Source: Acanthococcus lagerstroemiae (lineage: Eukaryota; Arthropoda; Insecta; Hemiptera; Eriococcidae). Taken from it: a DNA stretch of 64,000 bases. The position numbers and the translations under genes were made by a program. Position 1 is the first letter of the stretch; each line of letters begins with the position of its first letter. Of this stretch, positions 12,952-54,615 are shown one piece after another. The DNA lies in the NCBI GenBank assembly GCA_031841125.1, contig CM063107.1:26802499-26866498 (forward strand), written 5' to 3'. The notes under the pieces were generated by a model. The model saw only the letters and a program-made list of their open reading frames with translations, had not been told where the DNA came from and ran no database searches.

Positions 12952-15900
12952 TTATACATCCTCTTTTATGCCCTTCTATTTTCTAGCTACACCATGATAC
13001 GTTCCACAGGAATTAGTATCGTAAGAGTATCCTCGTGAAATAACAATGAAGTATTACCGATTTTAAAAATCAAATCAGTCGTTTAGTTTTACTATTATTG
13101 TAAGTTTTTTTATGTATGCCGTTCATGGCGCTTGCAAAACGAATCTTTCTTTTACAATACATTGGTAAATTATTTTAGTTATTCGCCTTTTTTCTTTAAG
13201 TGATCAGAGATTAGTTTTATATGAAGATAGGTTTCAGAAGCAGAATTTTCAGGTTCACAGTATCAGTACGTTCAGGATTGACGATTTTCGAGTAGAACGC
13301 GGTGTTCAAATTATACGGCTTAAACATATATACAAAACGTCCATCATACGTCAATTCGGAAAGTGTTCACAAAATTGCATTCTTTTGGGGGTTCACAAGT
13401 TCGATTCGGGCATGATACTGAGATATATGTAGTCCGTGATGCTTCAATTTACACGATCATTATGATAGTTCGAATTCTACATTATTTTCGAGCATGAAAG
13501 TTCAATTTCCTCTGGGTTCTCATCTTCTGCATCGCTATCGCCACCATCACCCTTCTAACGATATAACCGCTTTTGCGTATTACTTATACATTAGTACATG
13601 TTTACCTAATTGTTTAAAGAATTACTCACAAGGTCGGAACCCATTATTCGGCAGCAAATCGCATTCCTCTGACTGGCGAACATAAACACAGAGCCCACAA
13701 TTCGAAATGAAAAAAATTCATAGGCAACATGAATTCGATAAATACACGAAATCGGAAAAAGAATACCGGTTCATATATTGTTCACAATACGAGCATCATC
13801 AAGCGCCATTAAAATGGCAATCGAACTTCGAATAACACATTTTAACAATCTCAGCAACTGCGCTGTTTCGTATTCTGTACTCTGTAGGTCTGCACAATGC
13901 AAAAAGCAGGCGGTGACGGGTGACGGCAGGGATGCCGAGCGCCGGATTCCAAACAGAACTAGTTTTTTCTAAATTCTTTACAATATAGGGCCAATCATTT
14001 CTGCATTATCCAGTGCGGCACCACTGACACATACTTTGATAAGATATGTCGAGTATTTATTTTACTCAGTTAGGTACAAAGGATCCAATGACATCCTTCA
14101 TTGTGAAGATTAGAGTACATTTTATCTCTCCATTAATTTTTGTAAATCTAAAATCACCGGATGTCTGATTGTAACGATGGAATACATAAATATTATACAC
14201 TGCACGTCTGTACGCAGGATTGAATTCTGGTTTGGAATAATTATCAAGATTTTAAAGAACGTTCTGGTGGGGATTTTCTATTACCCTGACAATTAGCGAG
14301 GTCATAGCTTCACACAAACTCGGGAAGGCGGATGGATATCGATGGTAGTGAGGGTATGGCGGTACACGCACGCTAAATTGGCGTCAGGACGTCGCACCCT
14401 CTATCCAGGGACAACTCCGACTGGGCCTGCGTCATCTCTTATAATTTGACTGGGAAGGTGGATATACATATACGAGTAATACAAATTTCATAAACTGTAC
14501 ATAGATGTTTGCCTATGCAGAGTGTTTGTCCATATTGCCTGAAACTTCAAATCCTATATACCAACTGAAAATACCTAGAATCCATTGCTGAGTTAAGTAT
14601 AGATTTATCGCTCCATATATGAAACATAATATATTGATATTCTCATGATGCAACAGTGATTTCGAAACTGAATGCTTTCAAGTACACAACAAAGTCTGTG
14701 CATCCAGTATTAAAGGGCGAAGAAGACTACTTCCACAGATGATCCTTTATAAAGCGCAGTAAATTTAACACGGCAAGGTCCAGTGGAAACATAACCACAC
14801 TAAAATTTTCCTCCCTATAACTTTTTCTTCTTCGCTCATTGCTCTGATTACAAAAGAGATGTCACTTACCATATATTTGTCCACTGCTCCCAATCAGGCA
14901 TCGATTCTAGGGTCTCACTTATTTCTTCGACATTCCAACAGCCACCTTTATTCGACATAGTCGACACACGACAGAAAAACAATTCACTTTTTACTTCAAG
15001 AAAATATCAAATTAATGGTTGATATGTTACTCATTTCCAGGAGTTAACCATTAATATTCCGGCCGATCAGCGCTAGTATCACCATCAATGATAACGCTGA
15101 TATCATTGAAAAAGTGAATGGACGTTGATCAGCAAAAGGGAACCAACTAGCAAAATCCACTTTTTGAGAACACGTGATTCGAAGTTCAAGAGCCATGTAG
15201 AAACTATATGACATAGCGTTTACTGATAAGCTTTCTTCAAGGTGAGTACATATTTTTGAATTGAGGACCCAATTTTGAAAAATTCTACGTTTTACGCTGC
15301 TCTTTCCAACGATATAAACTCATTTTGTTTACAAATGTTGGTTGGTTCCCTTTTGCTGAATAGCGTCCAAATTAGAGTTGCAAATAATATTGGCAGGATT
15401 GCGTCTTATCAGTGGTATGAATGCGTGATCATGGAGATTCATCGCAAAGCGTGTATAGCAATTATAGCAAACTTCAACTACCTATCATCAAGTCAATTAG
15501 AAATTCACTTTCAAAGAAAATTTGTCTTGAATTTTAACTGCATCATCACTAAAAAATTGAATCATAATCAGTTCCACTGGTAGAGTAATTTCCTAATTTC
15601 TACTCGTTAGTTCCCCTCCTGAAGATAGCAGCAGTGTTTCTGTTTGAAAGTACACAACATGATCACCACTTTTCATTTTCCTTCGCTAACACCCGCACAG
15701 GTGATTTTGCAGCGCACTCTAGTGCAGGTTTATCCCAATGTTTTTGGCACCATGTACAAAAAGGTTGACTTTTTATGAAAAATTAATTTATAAATTAATA
15801 ATGTATCACTATGTCCGATTTCAGCGCTTTTTGTAGGATGGACGGCCCGAATATGAACTACATACAGCATTGCCAACTTTTAATAACAGGATTACCATAT

Positions 15901-18144
15901 TTTCAAAAAATAAAAAATACAGTATACCTATTTTAACCCTTATTACCAATACACCAAGACTTTCGCAAAAATGCATGAAAATGTTCTACGAATGACATTT
16001 TTTTTTATTTTTAAGGCAAGTTGCGATATTGGGTTCCCTTTTGATCAACTACGAAACACTCAACTTTCATCATCTCTTGTTGTTATCTCAAATTCTAATT
16101 AAAAATTCCATTGAACATAGTTAATAAAAAGAACATAAATTGATTTTCTGCGGGTCAAATTGCGGTATATGACGTCAGTTGAATTATTCTCACTGCCATC
16201 ATGGGACACTGTGTGACTGAGCAGTAAAGCTATAACAAAAAATTCGGTTTTTTTCTTTGCTCGAATTGGAAAATTATAGCAAATTAGTTTGGGTTGTCTA
16301 ATCTCATTACCGTAGTAACATATTATGTACGGTAGGGGTCATTATTGCATGTAGGTATATTGTACAAGTTTCAGCCCTCTAAAACCGTATGAATACGGTA
16401 ATTACCGTACAGCTGGCAACTACTTACATAGCCGACCAGTAACCCTCGCACATGTTCTCACCTACTCTTCATCCGAATTGTTTATTCTTAATGGCATGAC
16501 GAAAAAAGATGAAGAAAAATTTGTCGCTCAAGGCATCTGCTACCTTGCATTTTTGTAAATCCAACCCTGTTCTCGGATAATACTGCTGAATGCTCAAGTA
16601 TTCAGCACTATTAAACGGAACTAAGAACCCCTATAATTCGTTAATTCCACCTTAATAGAAATGTGACTCACTTCAGATATTTGCAAGTTCTTTATAACCA
16701 AACAGTGCGGTTCATTTACAGCTACAGTTCCTGCACACAGAAAGTATATTTTTAAAGTACAGATAGACTATCATAAGATAATTATTAGAGAATAAAGCAA
16801 GTCTTGCAACACATAAATATTTATTTATATATCACAGTTAATAAACTGTTAACAAGATTTTCAAACAGGTTAAATTTCTATAATATTCAGGAATGGTAGT
16901 ATCTACTCGTATGCATGTGTTACAAAGACATTTATATTATACAGTATCAAAGGTAATAACAAAATATGAGATAACTAAAATTGAAGAAAAATAAAACATG
17001 AAACAAAAAGAGTAGAAATAACTGAAAATATCAGTACACAGTTTGAGTGTATTGCGTTTCGAGATGATAAACTCGAAACGTTACGATACAAATGTACAAA
17101 ATGAAAATTGATGCAAAGTCTAAAAAAACAAAGTTGTTTGCTCCGTAAAATGCAGGTACATGCAAATACACCTGCTTGACCGGTTGATGATACATTACAA
17201 ATATCTATGTGCAGCAACTGAAACTCGAGTTTCCAAAATGGGTAATACGAAACCTGTATTGCACTTTATGTAAGTAGAAGTGGCGGAATTTTTGTTAAGG
17301 ATATAAAAATAATAAATTACGAGAAAACGTAGTAGAGAAGGCAGGTTTCTAGTTACCAGTAATCGAACGATGAAATTTTCACGAACTTCAGGGAAATGAA
17401 AAAAAGTTCTGTATTTATGATATTTGCATGCTGCATACTACTCCTTCAGAGCCATCCCACTCAGAAGTTTAGAAAGAATTGAGGGAAATTAACTGGTAAT
17501 TTAGTCTCATTTCGGCAACAAGAAAACTGAAGATTCCAGGAAATACTTTCAACACAAGGGCACACTTAATCAGTAAGCTCATATGAGGCAATGTGATTCA
17601 ATCCATAAGTACTGGAAGTATGAATAAAATTTTATAACTTTGGAGTAAAAGCACATTTCTCACACAGGTAGCAGATGTATTCAGCCAAACATTTTCGAGC
17701 CGATCACAGGCCATTTCACGAAAATGTTTTGCCACCTATATACATAATATATGTACTACTCAAAGATTCCGAAATCATAATATGGTTCCAGCTAGCGTAA
17801 CTGACCTGGGATAAAATTTCTACATCTACTAGACTAAGTACAATGCATATAAATTTGAGCTTTCCGTCAAGGACGTACAATCAACATTACAGCTCGAAAA
17901 CCTTGTGACTGCAAATATTCCACTAAACTCCTTGACCTTACAGTTCTACCATTTCACATGTTCAGATTTTCAATTGGAACATTCATTACACAACCGGTCA
18001 ATTAAATCAAATGAACAAACTCCTTTTTGGATTAAAAAGATACAATAAATAGATTCTCACATTGTGAGCTACCGGAACTTCTCATCTGAACGTATGACGT
18101 TTAGTAGTACTTCGATATTTCACGTAGCCTATTCAGTCCAGGTA
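12952..18144. other. Intergenic gap between USH1G and WIPI3
   Basis: The flanking genes converge on this 5.2 kb gap, and I see no conserved exon in it. At 14280-14460 there is a patch (GGCGGTACACGC and GGGCCTGCGTCATCTCT) resembling one at 28855-28935 beside a LINE fragment, so it is probably a 3' remnant of the same LINE family. The 3' untranslated regions of both genes must lie at its two ends, but I could not place polyadenylation sites with confidence. Confidence 0.5.
15126..15359. repeat. Short inverted repeat
   Basis: The left arm at 15126-15147 (TGATCAGCAAAAGGGAACCAAC) is the reverse complement of 15341-15359 (GTTGGTTCCCTTTTGCTGA). A related word, GGTTCCCTTTTGATCAAC, occurs near 16033. 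This may be a decayed MITE; the ends are not resolved. Confidence 0.35.
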
Positions 18145-21100
18145 TCATACGTTGTGAGGTTGTTCATCAGTCATTTCCAAAAACTGCGCGTACACATCGC
18201 GAGAGCATTCTCCTTTCTCGTTGAATGTAAATTTATAATAACTTCCATCAGCGCAGACCACTGAAACCGATGAATTTTTTCAAAACACAGTTCTACGAGC
18301 ATGTACCACTTATAAACATGGCTTGACTTGCCATCAGAAGATTAACGACTTGGTAGTTGAGACTACAAACAGAAACTCATACCACTGTCAAACCATGATT
18401 TCTCAGATTCCATTCGCCTGAACTGGGAGTGGCTAAAATTGTGTAAAATTTACTGATTTGCACAACATTCACAAAAGAAAAAAAAAGGGAATCGCAGAGA
18501 AATTGGAACTCATACTTGACGATATCTCCAAAAATTGAACGATAACCTTACAATCCCTTCTCCACAGTGAGGTGGGGTAGTTGAGACTACAAACAGAAAC
18601 TCATACCACTGTCAAACCATGATTTCTCAGATTCCATTCGCCTGAACTGGGAGTGGCTAAAATTGTGTAAAATTTACTGATTTGCACAACATTCACAAAA
18701 GAAAAAAAAAGGGAATCGCAGAGAAATTGGAACTCATACTTGACGATATCTCCAAAAATTGAACGATAACCTTACAATCCCTTCTCCACAGTGAGGTGGA
18801 AACACCAAAGGAGTTCGTCAGAATGAAAAATTGCAGGAGCTCATCTGATACTCAAAGATCTATCAAGTTTTACACATCACGAGAGCATTCCCCTTCCTTG
18901 ATGAATGGAAATTTGTTACAACTTCCATCGTCCAGCGGCACAACTGCTAAAATCGATGAAATATCCCAAAACACTATTCTGCAAACACGTACCACTTTTC
19001 AAACAACACGGCTCAACTATCACTTGCTACCAGAAGTCTGACGATGATGATAAGATCAGGAGCGTATTTATGGAATAAGTTTAAGGGGAGGGGAGGGACT
19101 TAGGAGACAATGCACAAAATTTTTGTCCTCTCTTTGAAATGTTTCACAGACTTGCTTATAATGTAATAAAAGTGAAGAGAGAAGTGTAGCATTACAAAAA
19201 ATGTCTTTCTTTCTTCTTCTTTTCTTTACGTTCCTTTTTATGAACCCCCCCCCCCTCTCCGTAAATCCGCCCAGGGTTCGAAACCCTCCACTATTTCTAA
19301 AATCATTCATCCAAACATTCCTACACGCCAAAAACTTACCTATAACAGAGCAGCTGTCCATTCCGAAAGCGCAAATACACTGTGGACCACCGGGAACTTG
19401 AAATTTACAAAAGCTCCACTTGGAACTGAAGTATTTTGGTAAAAACATGGCTGAAGCTAAGCTGTGGAACAATAAAATACGATGAAAACGGAACGGATTT
19501 CGCATTTACAAGGATTCTATAAGCAACAGGCGACAGACAGAACATTTACCTGGACTGTTTGTTCATTTTCTGATCTTCAACCGAGAATATATGAACAGTA
19601 CCGTGATCGCTGGCTACGCATAATAATGAGGAATCAGAATTAAAATTAATACTAGAAACAAAACAGAAAACAAATCAGCATTAGGAACACGAATCAACAG
19701 GTCATCTACTTGTTGATTTTGTAACACGGTTGATAGCAAATTACCAATAAATATTAGCGGTGTTGGTTCCTCTTCGTAATTCGTTTATCATGGTACCTGA
19801 TGATGTGTCAAAGACCCTAATTAAGGTCCCCTGTAATTAAGAACAAAAAATGAGTTTTGATCCAGTTGAAGTGGGTTAAATGATGAAAATGAAGCAGACA
19901 TGCTTACTTTTTCAGAGGCGGTAGCTAATCTTGTACCCTGCAAATTCAAAGAAATACAACTCAACGGAGCTTCATGCGCTGCAATATCAACAGGCATCTT
20001 CTCGGTGTCAGCCAGGTCAACGATATGCACATGTCCAGATTTTCGTCCCGGAAATGCTAGTAAGGAATTGCAGCTGTTTGGACACAGCACGCATAACCCT
20101 GAAAAATCGTAGATTTCAAATTAGATGCGAACTGATTAACAACCATGAGCTGTCGAATTCATTCACACGCGTCAGTGAATGTGTCGTATGTATTTACCTT
20201 TTGGATTGCTGCCGGTTTCAAATACATGTAATTGTTTAGGTACTTGAGTGAATGTATATACTTTGATGACACCTTCTAACACGACGACGATTCTATCTCT
20301 TCTCAATCTTACACCATAAACTACGGTGTTGAAATCCAGAGTAATTGATGCTTGTTTCTTAACATCGTCCCATATTACCACTGAAACACGATTGCACATT
20401 ACGACTGCATATTAAATTACCATTCTATGCATCGACGATTCACGTTCCACAAAGCCAAAAACGTTAGCTATTGCAATTATGAATTCGGTCAACATTCGCC
20501 ATTCCAACAACCTTCGACTGACTTACAAAAGATACGAAAATGAACCGCTATCTCATTTCAATTCTACTTTCGACCATACGAAATAAAAACCATTTTGCAA
20601 ATCAAAATATGTCGATTCAGTATGATACCCACAACAGTATCGAGCTCGTTCGCTCGATGCACGGCTTCGAGGAGTCGGTTTTGCGGAGCCGGATAAGAAC
20701 ACATTAACAACCCGTACTTCGGAATCGAACGTGCATTATTATCGAACTAGAATGCACGATTTTTTTTAACAGTTTAATGTGTTAATAATTTATTCACAAT
20801 TTAGCTATCCGAAATCATCTCGACCATCCGCTACAAACCTACTCGATAAAGCTGTATTTACAGTGACTTAAAACGCCAGTACAACTATTCGCATTTTACT
20901 TTCCCATCTTGAATTTTTTCAATTTAGAGAGCACCGATTTTAAAGTAAGACTGTGTAAGAAAGCCGAATCAGTCTACTAATAACTCGGCTAGTTCTAAAT
21001 AAACTCAACCATCTCACGGATAAAACTCATACAATCTATGAAACTATCTCACAAAACTGACCTTTATTGTTGGGATATTTTGGGGAACGTCCTCCTCCAA

Positions 21101-21567
21101 CTAAAGCCAAGTAATTACAACGAAACAGCATTTCAACAAATCCAAGTCCACCATCGACAAAATCTTGACGTTCCTTTTCTTTCAACGGATCGCAGTTATA
21201 GACACGAAATCCATCTTCCATACCGCAGGCGAAACAACCTTTAATAAATCATACCATAAGGCAACATGAGAACGTAAGTTCGCAGTTGTTAAACAGGCAC
21301 CACGTTCGCTGCAAGTTCGTTATAGAACAGAACCATTTCACCCGGAAACAATTCGATACATCAGCACCTAACAGACCAGTATAAACCTCAGTGTAATCAA
21401 TCGCTTTCCTGGCCAGAAATCCCATATTTAAACGGTCAGCGATCAATGAGCTACCCAACAACCTCTTTCTTCGTATTAGTTACTTTCGAGTCACAGTTAC
21501 CTTGATCTTGGTTGAATCCTGCGAAAAGTAAACCATTGCCATACGGATTTCCAGATACCAAATTCAT
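18145..21567 (-). CDS. WDR45B: WIPI3/WDR45B-type PROPPIN autophagy protein
   Basis: Eight minus-strand exons join in phase: 21501-21567 (ATG at 21565-21567), 21062-21238, 20198-20380, 19908-20098, 19745-19830, 19550-19651, 19340-19461 and 18145-18260 (TGA at 18145-18147). They give 347 residues, matching the usual length of about 344. The N-terminus [53 protein letters not shown] and [18 protein letters not shown] follow WDR45B throughout. The phosphoinositide-binding motif is LRRG at residues 224-227, as in WIPI3/4. The family folds as a seven-bladed propeller that binds PI3P or PI(3,5)P2 on forming autophagosomes and lysosomes; function here is inferred from homology. The intron before the last exon holds a diverged second copy of that exon and a perfect tandem duplication. 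It is head-to-head with MRM2. Confidence 0.95.
18352..18799. repeat. Perfect 224-bp tandem duplication
   Basis: Copy 1 (18352-18575) and copy 2 (18576-18799) appear identical base for base, including a run of nine A residues. Both end in CACAGTGAGGTGG. The pair lies in the last intron of the WIPI3 gene, between the true terminal exon and its diverged duplicate. Perfect identity means either a very recent duplication or an assembly error. Confidence 0.9.
18870..18946 (-). pseudogene. Diverged duplicate of WIPI3 terminal exon
   Basis: The minus-strand sequence keeps a TTTTAG acceptor and then reads in the correct phase to a TAA at 18870-18872. It shares DGS, then KF, then GECSRDV with the true last exon (18145-18260). 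It stops right after DV, so it would drop the [10 protein letters not shown] tail. Several residues differ, with extra bases near its start. Similarity continues into the intron on the acceptor side (for example the GTACCACTT words near 18303 and 19000), so a segment of at least 200 bp was copied about 686 bp upstream in the gene direction. It may be a dead exon or an alternative last exon; the sequence alone cannot decide. Confidence 0.65.
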
Positions 21568-22274
21568 CTTGAATGGAACGATGCACTATACGGGTACACT
21601 AATCACTGATTGCATTTGAAATGGAACGGGAATGTATCTCCATACCTTATGGCAACCAATTTTACATGAAGTTGAGTACCTCAATGTTGACGCTTGACGA
21701 TCGGACAAAATTAACAAATGAAGAAAAACGGGCGTTTCAATTTACAACTGGATGATTACGAAACTGTCCTAAATCACGAGATTAATACTGAGCAATCAAC
21801 ACGAATTAGTTTTCACCAGAAGAATTCTTAATTTCGAATTGTAATTTCTTTATTTAAAGATTAAATTTTATTATTTTTTTTTTCCGCAAAAAAAAAAAAA
21901 TAAAAACATTGACCAGCGGACCAGCCAGATAGATGACATGTGACTGATGTGACGTCACAAGGCCCATAACCAATTATTTTAGTAAAAGAGATCTTAAGAA
22001 ACCTGAACTTTAGGTACTTTTCTTTTATCTGGGCATGTTGAAAACGTATCTTCATCTAGATCTCTTATCTGTTATCTCCTTATCATTCTTTCAGAATCAA
22101 AACATCCGACCAAAATAGAAATAATTTAATTTATTATGAGATGGGCTGTCGGTTTTGATGAGGTAAAATCGTAAAATTTATGAGAAATCGAGATATTCCT
22201 CAAAGTTTGTACTCTTGTTTTACGCAAAGTGCCTGCTGTTTGAAATGTTAACATAACTGTCAAAGGAAACCATT
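21568..22274. promoter_or_regulatory. Shared interval between divergent WIPI3 and MRM2
   Basis: The two start codons face away from each other across 707 bp, so both promoters must lie here unless an upstream noncoding exon exists. A T-rich run and an A-run near 21870-21905 form a short inverted pair. No TATA box or initiator could be assigned with confidence. Confidence 0.45.
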
Positions 22275-23528
<1,254 letters not shown>

Positions 23529-25161
23529 TCACCTACTTTGTTATATTTTGTTTTCATGTTTTGTATTTTTGTCCAATAATAGCAAATTTGTTCATTATAG
23601 CTGGAAGCTGTCACTGTTGTTGGTTGGAATTTGACCGTGTTGGTGCTGAATCTTGTGGGGGTATATTCATATGTTACATATTCAAATGAATGCATTTAGA
23701 AACGACCAAGCCACGAGCCCATCACAAATGACGAGGGATTTAACTTATTCGTCGTTTGGAAATAGTACTGTTTCAATTTTTATATCTTACGAGTTAAAGT
23801 ATTATACTGGGACAGCTTCCCCTCATAAATTGGGTAAGAAAACTACACATCATCTACACCGATAATACCTCTAGAACAGAAAATAATCTGAATGAAAAAT
23901 TATATAAGCAAATTTAATTGGAGAAAACATTCATAACTTTATGTATTTGTACACTGAATTCATTTACGCAGCTCCTTGGCGAATAACGAAGCAACGTAAA
24001 CATTTGGGTACGAAAATACTACAAAAATACGTACATCTAAATTACATCATTACAAACTTCGATATGTATAACTATTAACAAAAGGAAAAAAAATTAATAA
24101 CATATTATAAACAAAAAAAAAATCATCACAGTAGTATAATGTATTAACAGAACCGTTAATTCATAGCAATGAAAACTGGTACAATTCCAAACCGGATAGA
24201 ACACAGTTTAGAAAGTCGTATATAACTTCATAAAAAAAAGTATAAAATTGTTCGATCTTAATACAAAATATACGCAGGGCATCCCCCCTCAATAATAATT
24301 AAACATTCGTAGAAACTTGATTAACATTAACCTGGCGGGAGAAAAACGAGTACAAAATTCGAAGAACTTATTCCGTAAGTGAAAGGGAGAGAAATATGAG
24401 GAAGTGCCGTGATTTTCAGTCCCAAATTAAAAATAGGAAGGGGAAGGGGCTGTCACTAATCATTGGTATGCACATTTCCGAAACGGAAATTTGATTGTAG
24501 CGCGTGGAGAAATATGCGATTTTCGCGTCGAGAAATCGACTTAAAGAGTAGGTATTATTTGATCTCTTGAATAATTGTCATCAACTTTGGAAAACTGATG
24601 CCAGCATTAATGGTCCAGAATGACATTAGCAGCCTGATCTATAGTAAAAAGTGGGACATTGGGACATTTTTTAGAGCTTACGGACCGTAGCGGTCAGACA
24701 ATGTAAAATATTATATACAACAGAGGAAGCGGGCGAACCAATCTACGAATCATTAGATACGTGCTGATGTAATTTTCATTCGACGAATTCTTGAAATTCA
24801 TCTTTAGGAAATGCGTATATGAGATTAAGGGTTGTGCATCAGTGGTGCAGCAGATGAGCTCTATTTCACTGGATGATATATTGAATACGTCTGTTTCAAT
24901 AAAACATAATCAAAATCTGGCATCATAGTGAGTGAAATCATTGCTAACTTTAATTTCCAACAGGTGACTTCTGAATTAGAGTGAGAAAGATGACACTACA
25001 ATTAATTAAATGTGATTCGGAATACCTTTCTTTCTTCCTTTTCTCCCTCAACAGGTCAAATTTCACATTAAACGACATTTCATAAAATATTGCAGATTCG
25101 TATTAATCCTAAGACTTAATACTAGATAAAAAATTATTTGGTCAATACAATAGATCATCAT
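23529..25161. other. Intergenic 3' ends of MRM2 and Smurf
   Basis: The two genes converge here, so this interval should contain both 3' untranslated regions. It is AT-rich, with A-runs near 24110 and 24240. No coding exon is visible. AATAAA occurs on the plus strand near 24898, but it lies far from the MRM2 stop codon. Confidence 0.4.
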
Positions 25162-52325
<27,164 letters not shown>

Positions 52326-53764
52326 CTGCAAAAGTGAAACATATCGATCATTAATTAACGCTGCATCAACGCGTCCACAATCTGTTAGTAATGAGTGGCC
52401 CATTCTAAAGAAACGTGCAGTCCCTACTCCGACATTCCTTAATGTAATCATTAACAAGGCCAAAGGTAATTCTATTTACACTTCACCTACTCGTAACTAT
52501 GTACACACGGCGTTAAATTCAATTATCGAAATTTGGTCGAGAATTAGCACCGGGGGATACAGAACTCTCGTCTACCGGGTTCATCTTCGACGCCTTTTTC
52601 GGGAAATAAAATGTCTAGCGCAGCTGCCGCGTTAAAAAACTGATTTTTTGAAAACAATTTATCGATACATCGATAATTGAAACAACTAATGTACTGATAA
52701 TCAAATTATCGCTAATCAAGACAACCGAAATAATCAATGTATAGGGTACTCCAGCTGAGTACGCCAAACCGGTAGGAGACGAAAGTACTCAGTGAGAAAA
52801 ACAAAAACGTTACATAAATTATATGTACATATAACCTGTAACTAAGATTTAAGAGACTGTAAGTCTTCAAAATTTGAAAAATAGCAAACTTTCATTGGAA
52901 GTATGATTACTGATTTCAATGCCCCAACCCGGTTAGTGGACACCGTGGGCTGTCACTCGAACCCCAAGCCCCCCCCCCCCCTGGAAAGACGGACAAAAAC
53001 AAAATTTGGCAATTTAAACACCTTCTTCTTTAACTGTCAAGGCTAGTGAAGAAAGACTTTTGGACTTTGAGTCTGCCCTAAAAAAGATCAAGTATGACAC
53101 GATAGGAATCAGCGAAATAAAAAGGAAAGGTGAGTTTTTTCAAAGACAGAAAAATGGTAATCTACTCTACTCTTTCGGTGAAACGAGAGGATATAGGGGG
53201 TGGATTTCTATATAAATAAAATTGTGGTTGACCGCATCATTGAGGCAAAAGGGCTATCTGAAAAATTTGCTATCTTGAAACTTAAAATTAACCAAAAAAA
53301 AAAACACATTCATACAAGTTTATGCCCTCACATTAGATACAGAGCAACAAGAAGTGGACAAATTTTACTCTCAGTTAAGCGAAAAAGTACAAAAAGGAGA
53401 AGAATGGGTCACGATAGTAATGGAAGATTTTAATGCCAACGTAGGTAAAAACAAATCAGCGAATGCATGCCTAGGACAATTCACATCTGACAATACTAAT
53501 AAGAATGAATACAAACTGTTAGAATTCGCAGACCAAAATAACTTAAAAATAGCCTCCACTTTTTTGAAGAAAAAACCCTTAAGGAAATGGACTTGGGAAT
53601 CCCCGAATGGCTTCACGAAAAACAAAACTGATCGCCTTCTTATAAACAAAATTAAAATTGTAAAAAACCTGGAAATAATTAATAATTTCGGCTTCTCCTT
53701 GGACCACAGAGCGGGAAGGGCATCTCTCAGAATACCACAGAACCCTAACTTCGATAACCATAAA

Positions 53765-53905
53765 CAGAGGCGTAGCCACCACCGGCATTAGCCGAAAATG
53801 TGAAAAAATTAAAATTTATTCTGATAATAGTAAGTATTACACCTGTAATGTTGTAAAAGTGAAACAACCCCCCCCCCCCTCATACCAAATCTGGCTACGC
53901 TACTG
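53765..53905. mobile_element. hAT-type MITE, CAGTGGCGTA family
   Basis: Begins CAGAGGCGTAGCC and ends GGCTACGCTACTG, flanked by ACCATAAA (53757-53764) and ACCACAAA (53906-53913), an 8-bp target duplication with one change. It carries a long C run. Confidence 0.8.
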
Positions 53906-54615
53906 ACCACAAACATATAAAGAGAAAATTAATAATCCCAATGCATAAATACAAAACCGCAAACGAAATTTTGGCAAACGAGTTACGGAAGAAAAATTTT
54001 GGAATTACTGTACAAACCCCGAATATGTATAACATAATAGAGGAGACTATTCGGTTATACAATCAAAGAAGTAGGGACCTGCAGAAATAATATAAAAACT
54101 GACGATAAGCTCTCAAAAAACACGAAGAAACTTCTTACATTAAGGGAAAACTTGAATAAGAAGTCTCAAAAAACAAGCAAATGCAAGATAGACCTCATCT
54201 CAGAGAGGTACAAAAATTAGTGAAGAGAGAAATACGTCGGGATGTCAGGAATTTCGACACAACATTAATCGAAAAAATAATAAGTATAAATGGCTCTACA
54301 AAATTAGCAAAACAATTAACTCAGAAAGGTAACCCAATATTTATCAAGTTAAAAGACTCCAACGGGTCAGTAAAATACTACGACCGGGGGGAGATTTCGG
54401 AGATTGCAATTAAATTCTACAAAAACCTCTATTCAAAAACAAACATCAATAACACGTTAACCTGGAAGCGACCCCCCCCCCCCCCCATTGATTGAAGAGG
54501 TGGCCAAATCCATGACAGAGTTAAAATCAAATAAGACCCCAAGATCAGATGAAATATACTACAAAAATAATAAAACAATAGTACACCCGCTAACAAGAAG
54601 TAGTATAAGGGTCAC

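Noticed and set aside
18352..18799. CRISPR-like direct repeat
   Set aside because: Only two long adjacent copies with no spacers, inside an intron of a eukaryotic gene.
19068..19505. Single 145-codon minus-strand gene
   Set aside because: Only its middle (19340-19461) is a real WIPI3 exon; the rest is intron read-through.
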